The notes: generated from the sequence alone by a model not told the origin. A DNA stretch of 37,605 nt from Candidatus Woesebacteria bacterium (GCA_021208605.1 JAJOJK010000002.1:1-37605), one strand, 5' to 3'; counted from the first letter of the stretch, positions 1-8,900 are shown. Numbers and translations are program-made.

Positions 1-88
1 CGACGGGGTGAGCATACCGAAATAGAAGAAATGCGAAACAACCCTAGTGCATGCGGAGTGAGCGGGGGCGAACGAAGTCGTGAGTCCC
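1..88. repeat. Diverged dispersed repeat, copy A
   Basis: This stretch aligns along its length with 1367-1455. The best core is 40-82 against 1406-1448, where about 35 of 43 bases match and most differences are transitions. The copy starts at the window edge and may extend beyond it. It is GC-rich with short GAGCGAG-like runs, unlike the AT-rich gene that follows. No transposase or terminal inverted repeat is visible. Its nature (REP-like intergenic repeat or relic of a duplication) is unknown. Confidence 0.6.
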
Positions 89-121
89 TTAGCGGCCACA
101 TTTTTTGACAAACATGGTGTA

Positions 122-1045
122 ATGGATATATGCCTTTTCTTCGTAAGAATATCATTTTTTTCAAGGGAACGTTTTTTGTCTTTACGGCAGGTTATAGATG
201 AACAAGAAAATGATCCTTTGGGAAATCCTCGTTGTAGAATATCAATTACACTTCCGGACGCAGAAAAAACTGCTATTTTTATAAGTGCAAACTCACCGAA
301 AGAAGCATATTCTCGTCCACCGGAAAAAGTACAGAATCCTAATGAAATCTTGCAGCTTGAACGATATAGTTACAATGCTGGGGCCGGCGAATCATACCAA
401 GCGTTAGTGAGACCTTGGGTCTTTAAGAAAAATGATGTTACTTTTTTGGGTACTGGCGATCATCACGAGTTGTATTATCAATTATTGTCTAGTGGTAATA
501 GCTCAAAAGATGATGTTCTTCTTAGTTTTGATTCGCACGATGATGCAAAAACGAACCGGTTTCCAAAAGGTGATGATATTGAAGAAATAACCCTGGGAAA
601 TTTTGTGCGAGTTGGTGTACAAGAGACGATCCGTAAAGTGTGGCGTGATTATATTTTGATTGCACGTCCACAAACGCAAACAGACCATTCTGTAGCAACT
701 TTTGATCAGAATAACTTAGCATTGATGCCTTTTACTGAAAATACTCAACAAAGTTTAGAGTATGTGATTCAGTTAATGTCGTATGCTGTTACAATTGCAA
801 AACAGAGAAAAAGTAAAGTTATTTTAACTATAGACCTAGACTTTTTTGGTAGTTTTGACACGATTGCATACAACGAAAATGAGATGAAACAAGTGCTAGA
901 TACAATTTTTTCTTTTGTTGAAAAAAATAAAAAGTATATTCGGCTCGTTCATTTATCCGAAAGCCTAGGATATACCCGTGACGGTAATCATCAGATACAA
1001 AGTATTTACTCAGTATTAGTGCAAAAGTTAAAAGAGCTATCCTAA
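122..1045 (+). CDS. UPF0489 family protein (arginase/deacetylase-like metal site)
   Basis: The protein resembles the UPF0489 (C5orf22-like) family. Its motifs recall the binuclear metal site of the arginase superfamily: a GDHHELY segment, FDSHDD (compare DAHxD) and, near the C-terminus, TIDLDFFG (compare DxDxxDP). A metal-dependent hydrolase role is inferred; the substrate is unknown. The start is uncertain. The ORF track begins at GTG 80, but that codon lies inside repeat A and no Shine-Dalgarno is seen. ATG 122 is offered here, and a later start is possible because a TTGACA at 105-110 with a TATATG at 127-132 could be a promoter. The gene is clearly more AT-rich than the rest of the window, and it sits between two repeat copies beside tRNA genes, which suggests acquisition by transfer. 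No signal peptide is seen. Confidence 0.6.
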   Translation: MDICLFFVRISFFSRERFLSLRQVIDEQENDPLGNPRCRISITLPDAEKTAIFISANSPKEAYSRPPEKVQNPNEILQLERYSYNAGAGESYQALVRPWVFKKNDVTFLGTGDHHELYYQLLSSGNSSKDDVLLSFDSHDDAKTNRFPKGDDIEEITLGNFVRVGVQETIRKVWRDYILIARPQTQTDHSVATFDQNNLALMPFTENTQQSLEYVIQLMSYAVTIAKQRKSKVILTIDLDFFGSFDTIAYNENEMKQVLDTIFSFVEKNKKYIRLVHLSESLGYTRDGNHQIQSIYSVLVQKLKELS

Positions 1046-1056
1046 CAATTGTCTGC

Positions 1057-1084
1057 TTGTCCATTCGATATAGGACGGTATAAT
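1057..1084 (+). promoter_or_regulatory. Promoter of tRNA-Phe
   Basis: TTGTCC at 1057-1062 and a perfect TATAAT at 1079-1084 are separated by 16 bp. The predicted transcript starts about 25 nt before the tRNA. Confidence 0.55.
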
Positions 1085-1116
1085 ATAACTCTCGTGAAAA
1101 TATTAAAATAATACTT

Positions 1117-1192
1117 GCCAGGTTAGCCAAGGTGGTCACGGCGCGTGTCTGAAGAACATGAGATCGAGGTTCGACTCCTCGACCTGGCACCA
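1117..1192 (+). tRNA. tRNA-Phe (GAA)
   Basis: A full cloverleaf can be drawn. The acceptor GCCAGGT pairs with ACCTGGC. The anticodon stem CGTGT/ACATG closes the loop CTGAAGA, with anticodon GAA at 1151-1153. The T-arm is CGAGG-TTCGACT-CCTCG, the discriminator is A and the CCA end is encoded. The spurious minus-strand ORF at 828-1193 is only an antisense reading of this gene. Confidence 0.95.
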
Positions 1193-1200
1193 CTCTGCTC

Positions 1201-1209
1201 TGCTATACT
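1201..1209 (+). promoter_or_regulatory. Extended -10 promoter of tRNA-Gly
   Basis: TGC followed by TATACT (1204-1209) lies in the 30-bp gap between the two tRNAs. It would start transcription a few bases before tRNA-Gly, so this tRNA may have its own promoter as well as read-through from tRNA-Phe. Confidence 0.45.
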
Positions 1210-1222
1210 GCAGATCAGAAAC

Positions 1223-1297
1223 GCGGAAGTAGCTCAGTGGTAGAGCGTCTCCTTGCCAAGGAGAAGGTCGCGGGTTCGACCCCCGTCTTCCGCTCCA
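1223..1297 (+). tRNA. tRNA-Gly (GCC)
   Basis: The acceptor GCGGAAG pairs with CTTCCGC. The anticodon stem TCTCC/GGAGA closes the loop TTGCCAA, giving anticodon GCC. The T-arm contains GGTTCGACCC-type sequence. The discriminator is T and the CCA is encoded. A strong terminator follows directly. Confidence 0.95.
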
Positions 1298-1299
1298 AT

Positions 1300-1325
1300 A
1301 AAAAATCCCCGAAAGGGGATTTTTT
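1300..1325 (+). terminator. Rho-independent terminator after tRNA-Gly
   Basis: A perfect inverted repeat AAAAAATCCCC / GGGGATTTTTT flanks a GAAA tetraloop and ends in a T run. It would end the tRNA-Phe/tRNA-Gly transcript and is symmetric enough to work in both directions. Confidence 0.85.
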
Positions 1326-1366
1326 GTTGGAGTGAAAATGTGGGCGAGATGCAGCGAAGCGGGTTC

Positions 1367-1455
1367 TGACGGGATCGAGCCTTCCGAATATCAGATAGGC
1401 GAGATAACCCTAATGCATGTGGAGCGAGTGGGAGCGAGCGCAGGCGTGGAACCCC
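1367..1455. repeat. Diverged dispersed repeat, copy B
   Basis: This is the second copy of the repeat at 1-88, in the same orientation, about 1.37 kb away. The two copies bracket the UPF0489 gene and both tRNAs. The spurious minus-strand ORF 1234-1590 reads through this copy and the tRNA-Gly. Confidence 0.6.
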
Positions 1456-1734
1456 GTCTTTCATGATGAAATCAAAGCACGAAATGACGGTGTTTTGACC
1501 GAAGGTGCCTGCATAAATCATGGTAATCCAAACCCAAACTTGATCGGAATTGGTCCAGACAGCCCCCTGTATCCAAAAGTTGGATCGCAAGACGAGACCT
1601 TTTATCCCGGAGGAGATCTCGGCATTCCCCGTTTATCGCTGAGGACAGCTTTTGTGGTGATGGTCAACTAGATATCCTTCTGCAGCCATTGAAAACACCA
1701 CGAAAGAACGCCGCGGATCGTTTTGAATAATTGT
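1456..1734. other. Gene-poor stretch with a possible gene remnant
   Basis: No convincing gene is seen here. A plus-strand ORF (1417-1671, 84 aa) begins inside repeat copy B. Its later part has a protein-like composition (Gly/Pro-rich, with a YPGGDLGIPRL segment), but it has no Shine-Dalgarno, no promoter and no family I recognise. It could be the tail of a decayed gene. Confidence 0.3.
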
Positions 1735-2775
1735 TTAGGATGTGTAACGGGTGTTGATGCCTTCGTTATAGGCTCTCAAGTACTCCCTGTACCAAGCACT
1801 GAGTAATTCAATTTTTATTAAAGCCTGCTGTTCTTCGTCCATTATAATATGATTATAAATCTTGGCTAATATGCTTTGAACGTTTCGCTCGTAAATCTGT
1901 TGGTCGAACAGCTGAATTGTAAAAAGTCTCTTGGCTTCTCTCATAGCGTTATCGTGGATTGCTTCATTCGGTGCAGAAATGGCATTCCGTAAATGTGGAA
2001 CTGCGGCCATGAGTTGGTAATAAGAATAGTGTTCTCCTACTGTGGCTTGAAATCTCTTTGAGTACGTGCGTGGTGGCGCAATACTCAAACCGTATAATTC
2101 CATAAATTTGAGTAGTTTACTTTCCTGCTCAAGAGCTTTTTCTTGCTTTTCCTTCTCAATTTTCTGATTATACTCTGTCACCAACGCCCCATACATTATT
2201 TGGGCATACCGCTCTGCTCCGATATGACTGGGTGCTAATTGATTCCAAAATGGGTCTTCGTTCTCCAAAGACACGTTTACAAACCTCAACACGTAGTTGT
2301 ACAAGTCCTGTAGAAGTGGAAGATAGGCTGGATAGTTTTTTTCCGCGACTTTTTGTACTAGGTATTGCATCTGTCTAATCTGATCCGCTGAAAAATCTTT
2401 CCTCTCTCCAATATCCGCGTAATTCGCAATTGTCTGGTGGGCATCATCAAGGCTCTTTTTAATGGCTTCCACTAATTTTTGAATAGCTTCCTTTGTTTCT
2501 GGATTACTCGGAAATCTTGAAGGATTTTTAATTAAATTTTGAAACAGTTTAATTTCCTCATCCATTCCTGAAATGCTGGCTTCCTTCTGTACGAAATTCC
2601 AAAAATCAACATCTTCAATTGGTGGCACGAATTTTTCTTTTAATTGCTCTCCAGTCAGAGCAAAAAGTTGCTGTAATGCGAGTGAATTTGGTCCAAGATC
2701 AGCTGTTGAGGTTTTTTCCGTTCCTGAAGCTTGGATCACATTCTCACGATTTTTCCTCCGTCCAAAAAAAGGCAT
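1735..2775 (-). CDS. Hypothetical helical cytoplasmic protein, 346 aa
   Basis: I do not recognise a family. The N-terminus (MPFFGRRKNR) is basic, followed by a low-complexity linker to about residue 30. The rest looks almost entirely alpha-helical and charged, with no transmembrane segment or signal peptide. A Lys/Glu-rich helix near the middle (EKEKQEKALEQE) may form a coiled coil. The start is well supported: a strong Shine-Dalgarno (GGAAGGA) lies just upstream of ATG 2775, and a TATAAT at 2803-2808 gives a leader of about 20 nt. It lies downstream of the hydrolase gene on the same strand with its own promoter. A scaffold or assembly role would be a guess. Confidence 0.7.
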   Translation of the reverse strand: MPFFGRRKNRENVIQASGTEKTSTADLGPNSLALQQLFALTGEQLKEKFVPPIEDVDFWNFVQKEASISGMDEEIKLFQNLIKNPSRFPSNPETKEAIQKLVEAIKKSLDDAHQTIANYADIGERKDFSADQIRQMQYLVQKVAEKNYPAYLPLLQDLYNYVLRFVNVSLENEDPFWNQLAPSHIGAERYAQIMYGALVTEYNQKIEKEKQEKALEQESKLLKFMELYGLSIAPPRTYSKRFQATVGEHYSYYQLMAAVPHLRNAISAPNEAIHDNAMREAKRLFTIQLFDQQIYERNVQSILAKIYNHIIMDEEQQALIKIELLSAWYREYLRAYNEGINTRYTS

Positions 2776-2802
2776 GTTCTTCCTTCCTGTTACTTAAACC
2801 CT

Positions 2803-2808
2803 ATTATA
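2803..2808 (-). promoter_or_regulatory. -10 element of the 346-aa gene
   Basis: TATAAT on the minus strand, about 27 nt before the ATG, with a Shine-Dalgarno between. This is the ordinary leadered layout, unlike the leaderless promoters elsewhere in the window. Confidence 0.5.
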
Positions 2809-2823
2809 TAAGCGAAAAGGCAA

Positions 2824-3765
2824 TTATGCTATTTTAGTTTTGCTCCACCACGTAATCACCTCGCCGATTTCAGTATGAGGCTCCTCATGAAAGCTATGAT
2901 CGGCGCCAGCAATGACTTTGTAGGAGTTTTGAGCATTTGGTGATTCATGTTCAGCAAATACTTGTATTACGTTACTCGGTTGTTCAATGCAAAATATATC
3001 TTCACTGCCATAGAGCACAAGTGTTGGTTTTGTCACCTCGCTCCACATGTGAAACAGCGGTTTGGTGGACCACTTTTCCTGGCGAAAGTGCTCGGTAAAT
3101 GGAAAGGTGTTGTAGTCGCCATCCGGATCCAGGACGTCTACGAGGGCCTGGTAAGTGAGTAAGCTGTCTGTGGCATCAATGGAGAGAAAGTGGGTGCCTT
3201 CGCCGTTGGCTACTTTTTGTTGAGCGTTCTCCAGGACTTTTCGCCACTGGTCAAAGCCAAAGCTCTGTGCCCAGAGGCCCATATCATCTCCACCTCCCAC
3301 GAGCACGTAGGCATCAACCGGATTATTGGGTTGGTAGTGGTTGTAAACCACGATTTTATTGGCGCCTGTGGACTCACCGATGAGGATAATTCTTTTCATG
3401 CCGCGAGCTCTGGCCTCCTCAACGGCGGCAGAAATGTCAAACACGGCATCGCTGATTTTTTCGAGGGCGGTGCCAATTTTTACTTCCTGCTCTTCTCCCT
3501 CAACGATTCTGGTGAGTTTGCGCACATAGGTGGCACCGCGGTTATTAAACGGGAAAAAGTGGATGCCCTGCTCGGCGAGTCGCTCGGCAAAGAGGTGCAT
3601 TTTGTCCACTTTATAAAAAATCGAGGCATTGCCGCAGCCATGGAGAAAAATACAGGCAGTCTGTGAGTCTTTCTGAGTGGGCGTATACCACAAACCCGGT
3701 AACACAATACCGTCTTCGGTCTGGATCTGAAGGTGTTCAAGGCTGTAGCGCTGAGACTGAGGCAT
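2824..3765 (-). CDS. Alpha/beta-hydrolase (esterase-like), 313 aa
   Basis: This is a cytoplasmic alpha/beta-hydrolase fold protein. An oxyanion-hole region FLHGCGNA comes early, the nucleophile elbow is GESTG, the likely catalytic acid is in YGSEDIF and the catalytic histidine is in AGADHSFH near the C-terminus, so the Ser-Asp-His triad looks complete. It resembles the DUF1749/UPF0613-type hydrolases; the natural substrate is unknown. The ORF track starts at ATG 3774, but that ATG overlaps a TACAAT -10 hexamer (3773-3778). The next in-frame ATG, three codons later at 3765, lies 7 nt after the -10 and fits a leaderless start. It has no visible signal peptide. The hypothetical genes on both sides are on the same strand but are not tightly spaced. 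Confidence 0.8.
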   Translation of the reverse strand: MPQSQRYSLEHLQIQTEDGIVLPGLWYTPTQKDSQTACIFLHGCGNASIFYKVDKMHLFAERLAEQGIHFFPFNNRGATYVRKLTRIVEGEEQEVKIGTALEKISDAVFDISAAVEEARARGMKRIILIGESTGANKIVVYNHYQPNNPVDAYVLVGGGDDMGLWAQSFGFDQWRKVLENAQQKVANGEGTHFLSIDATDSLLTYQALVDVLDPDGDYNTFPFTEHFRQEKWSTKPLFHMWSEVTKPTLVLYGSEDIFCIEQPSNVIQVFAEHESPNAQNSYKVIAGADHSFHEEPHTEIGEVITWWSKTKIA

Positions 3766-3772
3766 GGGTTCC

Positions 3773-3778
3773 ATTGTA
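3773..3778 (-). promoter_or_regulatory. -10 element of the hydrolase gene (leaderless layout)
   Basis: TACAAT on the minus strand is followed by a 7-nt gap and then ATG 3765. It overlaps the upstream ATG at 3774, which therefore could not be on the transcript. Confidence 0.5.
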
Positions 3779-3864
3779 GGCTAAACGCAACGCCCCGTCA
3801 TGGTAGAGAAATCACTTGCCGCAAACTGATAAATCTTAAGCGCCCAAATGAAACTAGGTACTAT

Positions 3865-4815
3865 TTATCTACCCACCAGCGATTCTTTTAGCTCAATAAG
3901 ACGATATAATCGTTCTTGTATTTGCTCTAAACTGTGTGAATGATTCTCTAAATAGTCCCACTGAAATCGGTCCAGAACTGCACCTAATTGAGTTAGAGCA
4001 CCTCTAACCCCATCGAGAGCCTGAGAGTAGGATGGATATAAAAAATAAGTCTCAGCATCTGTTTGTGGGAGATGATTTTCAAGTTTAGATATAGTATCGG
4101 CCAAAATCTTTGCAGCTCTTTTTTGAGTCTGTATTCTTTCTTCTTTGGCTTGTGCTTGTTCAATGGCACATGTTTGTTCCCAGATTAAAAACCCGATAAT
4201 TACTTTCAAGAGAATAGAGTCATCCATATCATATATATTATCTATTCTTTTCGCTAATTTGCGCTCGATATTCTGCATCGATTGCTTACGCATGTTAGAA
4301 CGAATTCTATCAGGTATATCAGGATTTAGGCCATAATTAGTGTAATTATCAAAATAAAGACGTAAGAGAAATTGGATTACTGGGGGAATTTTAACAAAAT
4401 TACTATCATGAAACATATCCAAATTAGGCTCAACTGTAGGACTCATATTACTAACTTGTCGAGTTCTATCCAAAGGGTGAATCGTAGTGCTCACTGTTCC
4501 CTGAAATACTTTAGGTGGATTTGGCAGAAAAACTTTTATATCATGCGATTCTAAAAAAAACCACAGTCTATCCTGATTATTCGCTTCATTTGCTTTGTCT
4601 ATGAAAATATCATAATCCAAATCAGGATTCATTCGGGTTTGAGTGGGAAGAAGAGGGTTCAAAAGATCGGGGAACTCAGACTCAAATTGCCGGATATAGC
4701 TCTCAATCATGGGTATGTATTCTTGAAGCACTTTACTTGCAGAACTCATAGAGTATTCACCCTCTGGAACCGAGGCTGGATAGAAGATTGGTTCACGATC
4801 AGTAATTCTTTTCAT
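3865..4815 (-). CDS. Hypothetical protein, 316 aa
   Basis: No family recognised. The protein is soluble and mostly helical, with no transmembrane segment. The middle is Met/Asn-rich (around TVEPNLDMFHDSNFV). A charged helix of about 30 residues (EQAQAKEERIQTQKRAAK) could be a coiled coil, and further helices end the protein. The start at ATG 4815 is supported by a good Shine-Dalgarno (GAAAGGAG) and a TATATT -10 about 21 nt upstream. The gene is more AT-rich than its neighbours. It is divergent from the exchanger gene, and the two promoters overlap. Like the 346-aa protein on the other side of the hydrolase it is a long helical protein, but I see no clear sequence similarity between them. Confidence 0.65.
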   Translation of the reverse strand: MKRITDREPIFYPASVPEGEYSMSSASKVLQEYIPMIESYIRQFESEFPDLLNPLLPTQTRMNPDLDYDIFIDKANEANNQDRLWFFLESHDIKVFLPNPPKVFQGTVSTTIHPLDRTRQVSNMSPTVEPNLDMFHDSNFVKIPPVIQFLLRLYFDNYTNYGLNPDIPDRIRSNMRKQSMQNIERKLAKRIDNIYDMDDSILLKVIIGFLIWEQTCAIEQAQAKEERIQTQKRAAKILADTISKLENHLPQTDAETYFLYPSYSQALDGVRGALTQLGAVLDRFQWDYLENHSHSLEQIQERLYRLIELKESLVGR

Positions 4816-4843
4816 TGCTTCTCCTTTCAGTTCCTAATATACT
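4815..4843. promoter_or_regulatory. Overlapping divergent promoters
   Basis: On the plus strand, TTGCTT (4815-4820), a 17-bp spacer and TATACT (4838-4843) form a promoter for the exchanger, with GTG 4851 seven bases further on. On the minus strand, TATATT (4836-4841) serves the 316-aa gene. The two -10 boxes share four base pairs, so RNA polymerase could probably occupy only one at a time. Confidence 0.55.
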
Positions 4844-4850
4844 CATAACT

Positions 4851-5819
4851 GTGTTAGGACAGTTCGTGCTCTCTTTTGTATTTTCTTTGATTCTGCTTCT
4901 ATTATCGGCCCATTTTCTTGTGAAGTCAAGTAAAAAGTTGTCGATTGCGTGGAGTTTGTCGCCTATTTTTATTTCTTTGGTGGTGGTGGCCTTGGGAACT
5001 TCCTTGCCGGAACTGGCGGTGACCGTTTCGTCATTGATGAGTGGCGATGGTGGGTTGGCTATTGGAAATATTGTGGGCAGTAACATTACGAATGCTACCT
5101 TAGTGTTTGGCTTATCGGTGGTCAGTGGATCGCTCAAAATTGGGACCTTTAAAACTCAGCGTAACGCTTATTTGATGTTGATTGTGACCGGACTGTTTGT
5201 GTTTCTGCAGTTTTCACGCTGGAGTGGTATTTTTCAGGCAGGAATTCTTTATGTCTCACTCGTTGCGATATTAGTGTATGACTCCCTGCTTGCTTTTCGC
5301 GGCCGTTTTCGGGAAGACAAGGCCTCGCTTCTGCATCTCGTGAAAGCAAATGGGGGAAAACCATCTGTTTGGCTGTGGTTTCCAGTCCTTGCCGTCACGG
5401 TAGTGGTCTTGTTTTTTTCTGGACAGCTCTTGGTGCAGAGCGTGAATGATTTGGCTCTGGTGACCGGAATCTCAACCAGTTTCCTCGGACTGACACTCAC
5501 CGCCACAGTCACCTCGCTGCCGGAGATTTTGACCTTACTCATTGCCGGAATAAAAGGAGAAAGTAAGATTGCATTGGGCACAATTCTGGGCAGCAATATC
5601 TACAATCTCACCCTGATTGGAGGTTTGCTGTCCTTTTTCCCGACCGGACTCACTCCGACTGCGTTAGCAAATGATCTTATGTATCTCTTGTTCACGACCG
5701 TTTTTCTGGTGACTGTGGTTTTGATGCTCAAAGGCAAAGTTGTGAGGCGCGAGGTGGGTTTTCTTGGCATTTTTCTCTTTCTCATTTTCCTCTTTTTGAG
5801 TTATTGGACGACTGCTTAA
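4851..5819 (+). CDS. Na+/Ca2+ exchanger family membrane protein (CaCA, YrbG-like)
   Basis: An inner-membrane cation antiporter of the CaCA superfamily. Two inverted alpha repeats are clear: VALGTSLPELAVTV with GNIVGSNITN in the first half, and TATVTSLPEILTLL with GTILGSNIYN in the second. The acidic residue of each SLPE motif is the family's ion-binding residue. About ten transmembrane helices fit within 322 aa, close to the usual bacterial length. The ORF track starts at TTG 4815, but those bases act as the -35 box, and the divergent gene's ATG is also there. GTG 4851 fits the first helix and lies 7 nt after the -10, implying a leaderless mRNA. Whether it exchanges Ca2+ against Na+ or H+ cannot be told. 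It probably controls cytoplasmic calcium. Confidence 0.88.
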   Translation: MLGQFVLSFVFSLILLLLSAHFLVKSSKKLSIAWSLSPIFISLVVVALGTSLPELAVTVSSLMSGDGGLAIGNIVGSNITNATLVFGLSVVSGSLKIGTFKTQRNAYLMLIVTGLFVFLQFSRWSGIFQAGILYVSLVAILVYDSLLAFRGRFREDKASLLHLVKANGGKPSVWLWFPVLAVTVVVLFFSGQLLVQSVNDLALVTGISTSFLGLTLTATVTSLPEILTLLIAGIKGESKIALGTILGSNIYNLTLIGGLLSFFPTGLTPTALANDLMYLLFTTVFLVTVVLMLKGKVVRREVGFLGIFLFLIFLFLSYWTTA

Positions 5820-5871
5820 CCAGCATTTTCGAGCAACCTGTAACGCACAAAAAAAAGACCTCAGTTCGCAC

Positions 5872-5901
5872 TTGTATCCATGCTGACAAAGCTGCTACTA
5901 T
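5872..5901 (+). promoter_or_regulatory. Promoter of the FN3-ABC operon
   Basis: TTGTAT (5872-5877), an 18-bp spacer and an extended -10 TGC-TACTAT (-10 at 5896-5901). The same nine bases TGCTACTAT also occur upstream of the half-size MFS gene. The leader to ATG 5958 would be about 50 nt with no clear Shine-Dalgarno. The rest of the 5820-5957 gap shows nothing else. Confidence 0.45.
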
Positions 5902-5957
5902 AAGTGAGAACTGCCCTGTGGATGACGCGTTTGCACAAGTTACACTCGGCAGAAACT

Positions 5958-8900
5958 ATGATATTCAAACAACTGAATCGCATCATCTTAGCAGTAACTC
6001 TCTGCACATTTGCCAGTTTATTTTTTGCCCCCGCTGCCCAAGCCGCGAGCGTGAGCTGGGACGGTGGCGGTGACGGTTCCTCTTGGTCCGACGCCACCAA
6101 CTGGAGCGGCGATGCAGTGCCTGGGGCTGATGATGACGTCACGATCGATATGAGCAGCGTGACAGTGAACATTGGCGCGGCTACGACCATTAATTCTTTG
6201 ACTCTCGGTAATGCGAGTGGCACAACGGATCCGATTCTCAATTTTAGCTACGATGCATCTTTAGCCCCACTCGTTATTGATGATGGTGATTTTACTATTT
6301 ATACGAACTCGGTGCTGACACATACAGCTGGTACAACGGCTGTTCAAGGGAAAATCTATGTTGATGTGCAATCTGGCGATATGTTTGTGTATGGCAGCAT
6401 TAATGTAGAAGGAAAAGGGTTTCAAAGATTCTCAGGTGACGGAAAACCGTGCTGTAATGAACGTCAGACCGGTGGTGCTTCGCATGGTGGCATTGGTGGA
6501 AACGGAAACAGCGGGACGTATGGCGCAGGAAGTACTACCATCTATGGTTCTGAGACCGCTCCAGTCACCTATGGAAGTGGCGGTGGCTACGATAATGGCG
6601 CAGGAACCGGCTCTGATGGTGGTGGTGCGGTTCGGCTCACAGTGAATGGAACGCTCACGGTGAATGGATCTATTAACGCGAATGGTGAAATAGCCTATGA
6701 ATGGTCGATCTATTCTGCTGGTGCCGCCTCTGGAGGTTCCATTTGGTTGGATGTTGGCACACTCGAAGGCACTGGTTCGGTTACTGCCAATGGTGGTGAT
6801 GGTGGGATCAATTATTCCTATGAATCGGCTGCAGGTGGTGGTGGTAGAATTGCTATTTACTATGATACTGATTCCAACGACTTTTCTGCGCTGAGCGCTG
6901 ACGCCGGAGCACTAGTAAATGGCACGACCGCAGCTGGAGACGGAACCCTGTACTTAGTGGGTAAAGTGGGGACTCCCTTCAATACTAAACAGTTCAAAAA
7001 CGATGGCATTACTGCCATTGGTACCGGTGGGGAAACCGATGAAGTCATTGTAAAAGCCAGCTTCCAAGTGGCCGATGGCGACAATCCCGAAACACTTACT
7101 CCCGAAGTGGAAGTACGCGAAGTTGGCACCGATTTTTCAGACGTTGCCACCCACACCGGTGATGATATTACGTATTCCGGCGGCGCAGGTGCAGTGGCGA
7201 CCGTATCTATGACTGGTCTGGTTGATGGCGCGAGTTACCACTGGCAAATGCGAGCGTGTGATGACTCAAGCCAGTGTTCTGAGTGGCTGAGTTATGGCGG
7301 CAATGCTGAAAATGCGGCTGACTTTACTGTCAATCAAAACACGCTGCCCAACAACCCAACTATACCTGGTTCCTCTTTCTTTATTGGCGGACAATATACC
7401 AACGATGCTCAGCCGAGTATTAGTTTCGTGCTCAGTGACGAGAACTCTGGCGATTCCGTCAAATACCAAATTCAGATTGCCGATAATGCCGGCTTTACTT
7501 CTCCTGCTGTGAATTATGAGTCGGCGTTAGGCGCTCAAGGCACATTTACATTTACTGTTGGTCAAGCCGAAGGAACCGGATCATATACAGCCGGAACTGA
7601 GGGACAAGAACTCACGAGCGGCAACTACTACTGGCGCGTAAAAGCGATTGATAGCAACGATGGCGAGTCCAGTTGGACTACTGCCTCTGGTACGCCAGCA
7701 TTTATTGTCGATCTCGTCGATCCTACTTCAGCGTCGAACGTGGTAGTGAAAGCGACTGCCGGCGCTTCATCTTCTTATTCCAGCCAAGAAGATGCCGTAT
7801 GGATGAGCAGCAACAGTCTCTATTTCGACTGGGATGCTGGTACTGACGCTTCCGGCGTAAAAGGATATTGTTTGTACTTAGGCACCAATCCAGTGGGTGA
7901 TGCCGCCACCGACAGCGGTATTTTAGGCTCTTCTCCGGTCAGCACAACTGGAAGTACCTGTGAATTTATTGTCGAGGACACGGAAGTCGATTTTGCCAAC
8001 ACCGCTTTGCGCAGCTATGACTGGCTCCAATCAAGTTCAGAGCCGTACTACTTTAAGATCAAGACGATTGATGAGGCCAACAATATTTTCGATGGCTCCG
8101 AGACAACCAATTCTGTTCCGTTCTACTTTGACAAAACAGCTCCATCCAATGTGTCGGCGTTATCGGCCACGAGCGGCAGTCTTTCCAGCGTTGGTAGCAT
8201 GTTTATCAGTTGGCCCACTTCTGGTGATGATGCCGCCGGCGACGCGCACTCTGGGATACTCGGCTTCCAGTATGGAATTAATTCGCGTAACACCTGGTAC
8301 GGTGCGAATACCGACGACACCACTGGCTTGAAATATACATCTTTAGGCGTTTCTCAACCATTCTATTTCCCGAGCTCCGTGCACAACTTGGTGAATTTAG
8401 GTCAAAATACAATTTATTTCCGTGTGCTTGATATTGCGGGGAATGTGTCTGAACTGCGTTCTGCCATTGTGAATTTTGGCGGTTCTGCGCCTGAATTTGC
8501 CGAGGATGATGAAGTCATTGTCACTCCGGAGCGTAATACCGAAAACAGTTTTGCGTTTAGTTGGCCAGAGGCTTCTCCATCGGCTGGTCGAACAGTATCA
8601 AAATACTACTACATGTTTAATACCACTCCACCTTCTCAACTTTCTACCATTACCTCGAATTCGGCCACATATAAATCCACCACCGGTCGGAGTATTTCTG
8701 CCGGAAGAATGCCTGGTTTGATTAAAGGGACAAACACTATCTATGTGGTAGCTGTTGATGACAACAATAACTACTCACAGTCCAACTCAATTCGCGCGGA
8801 TTTTGTATTGGATACAGAACTCCCAGATCCTCCATCGAACGTGACTGTAGCAGATAATTCGATTAAGTCGGCCTCTCTATGGCGCGCTTCGATAGTTTGG

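Noticed and set aside
828-1193. Minus-strand ORF of 121 aa
   Set aside because: Antisense to the UPF0489 gene and tRNA-Phe; its start (GVEPRSHVLQTRAVTT) is the typical false reading of a tRNA.
1234-1590. Minus-strand ORF of 118 aa
   Set aside because: Reads through tRNA-Gly, its terminator and repeat copy B; GAEDGGRTRDLLL is a well-known false tRNA-derived peptide.
3190-3666. Plus-strand ORF of 158 aa
   Set aside because: Antisense shadow of the alpha/beta hydrolase, which has all catalytic motifs.
4815-4850. TTG start of the exchanger in the ORF track
   Set aside because: The bases form the -35 and -10 boxes of a promoter; GTG 4851 begins just before the first TM helix.
5861-6241. Minus-strand ORF of 126 aa
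   Set aside because: Antisense to the signal peptide and first domain of the FN3 protein; no expression signals.
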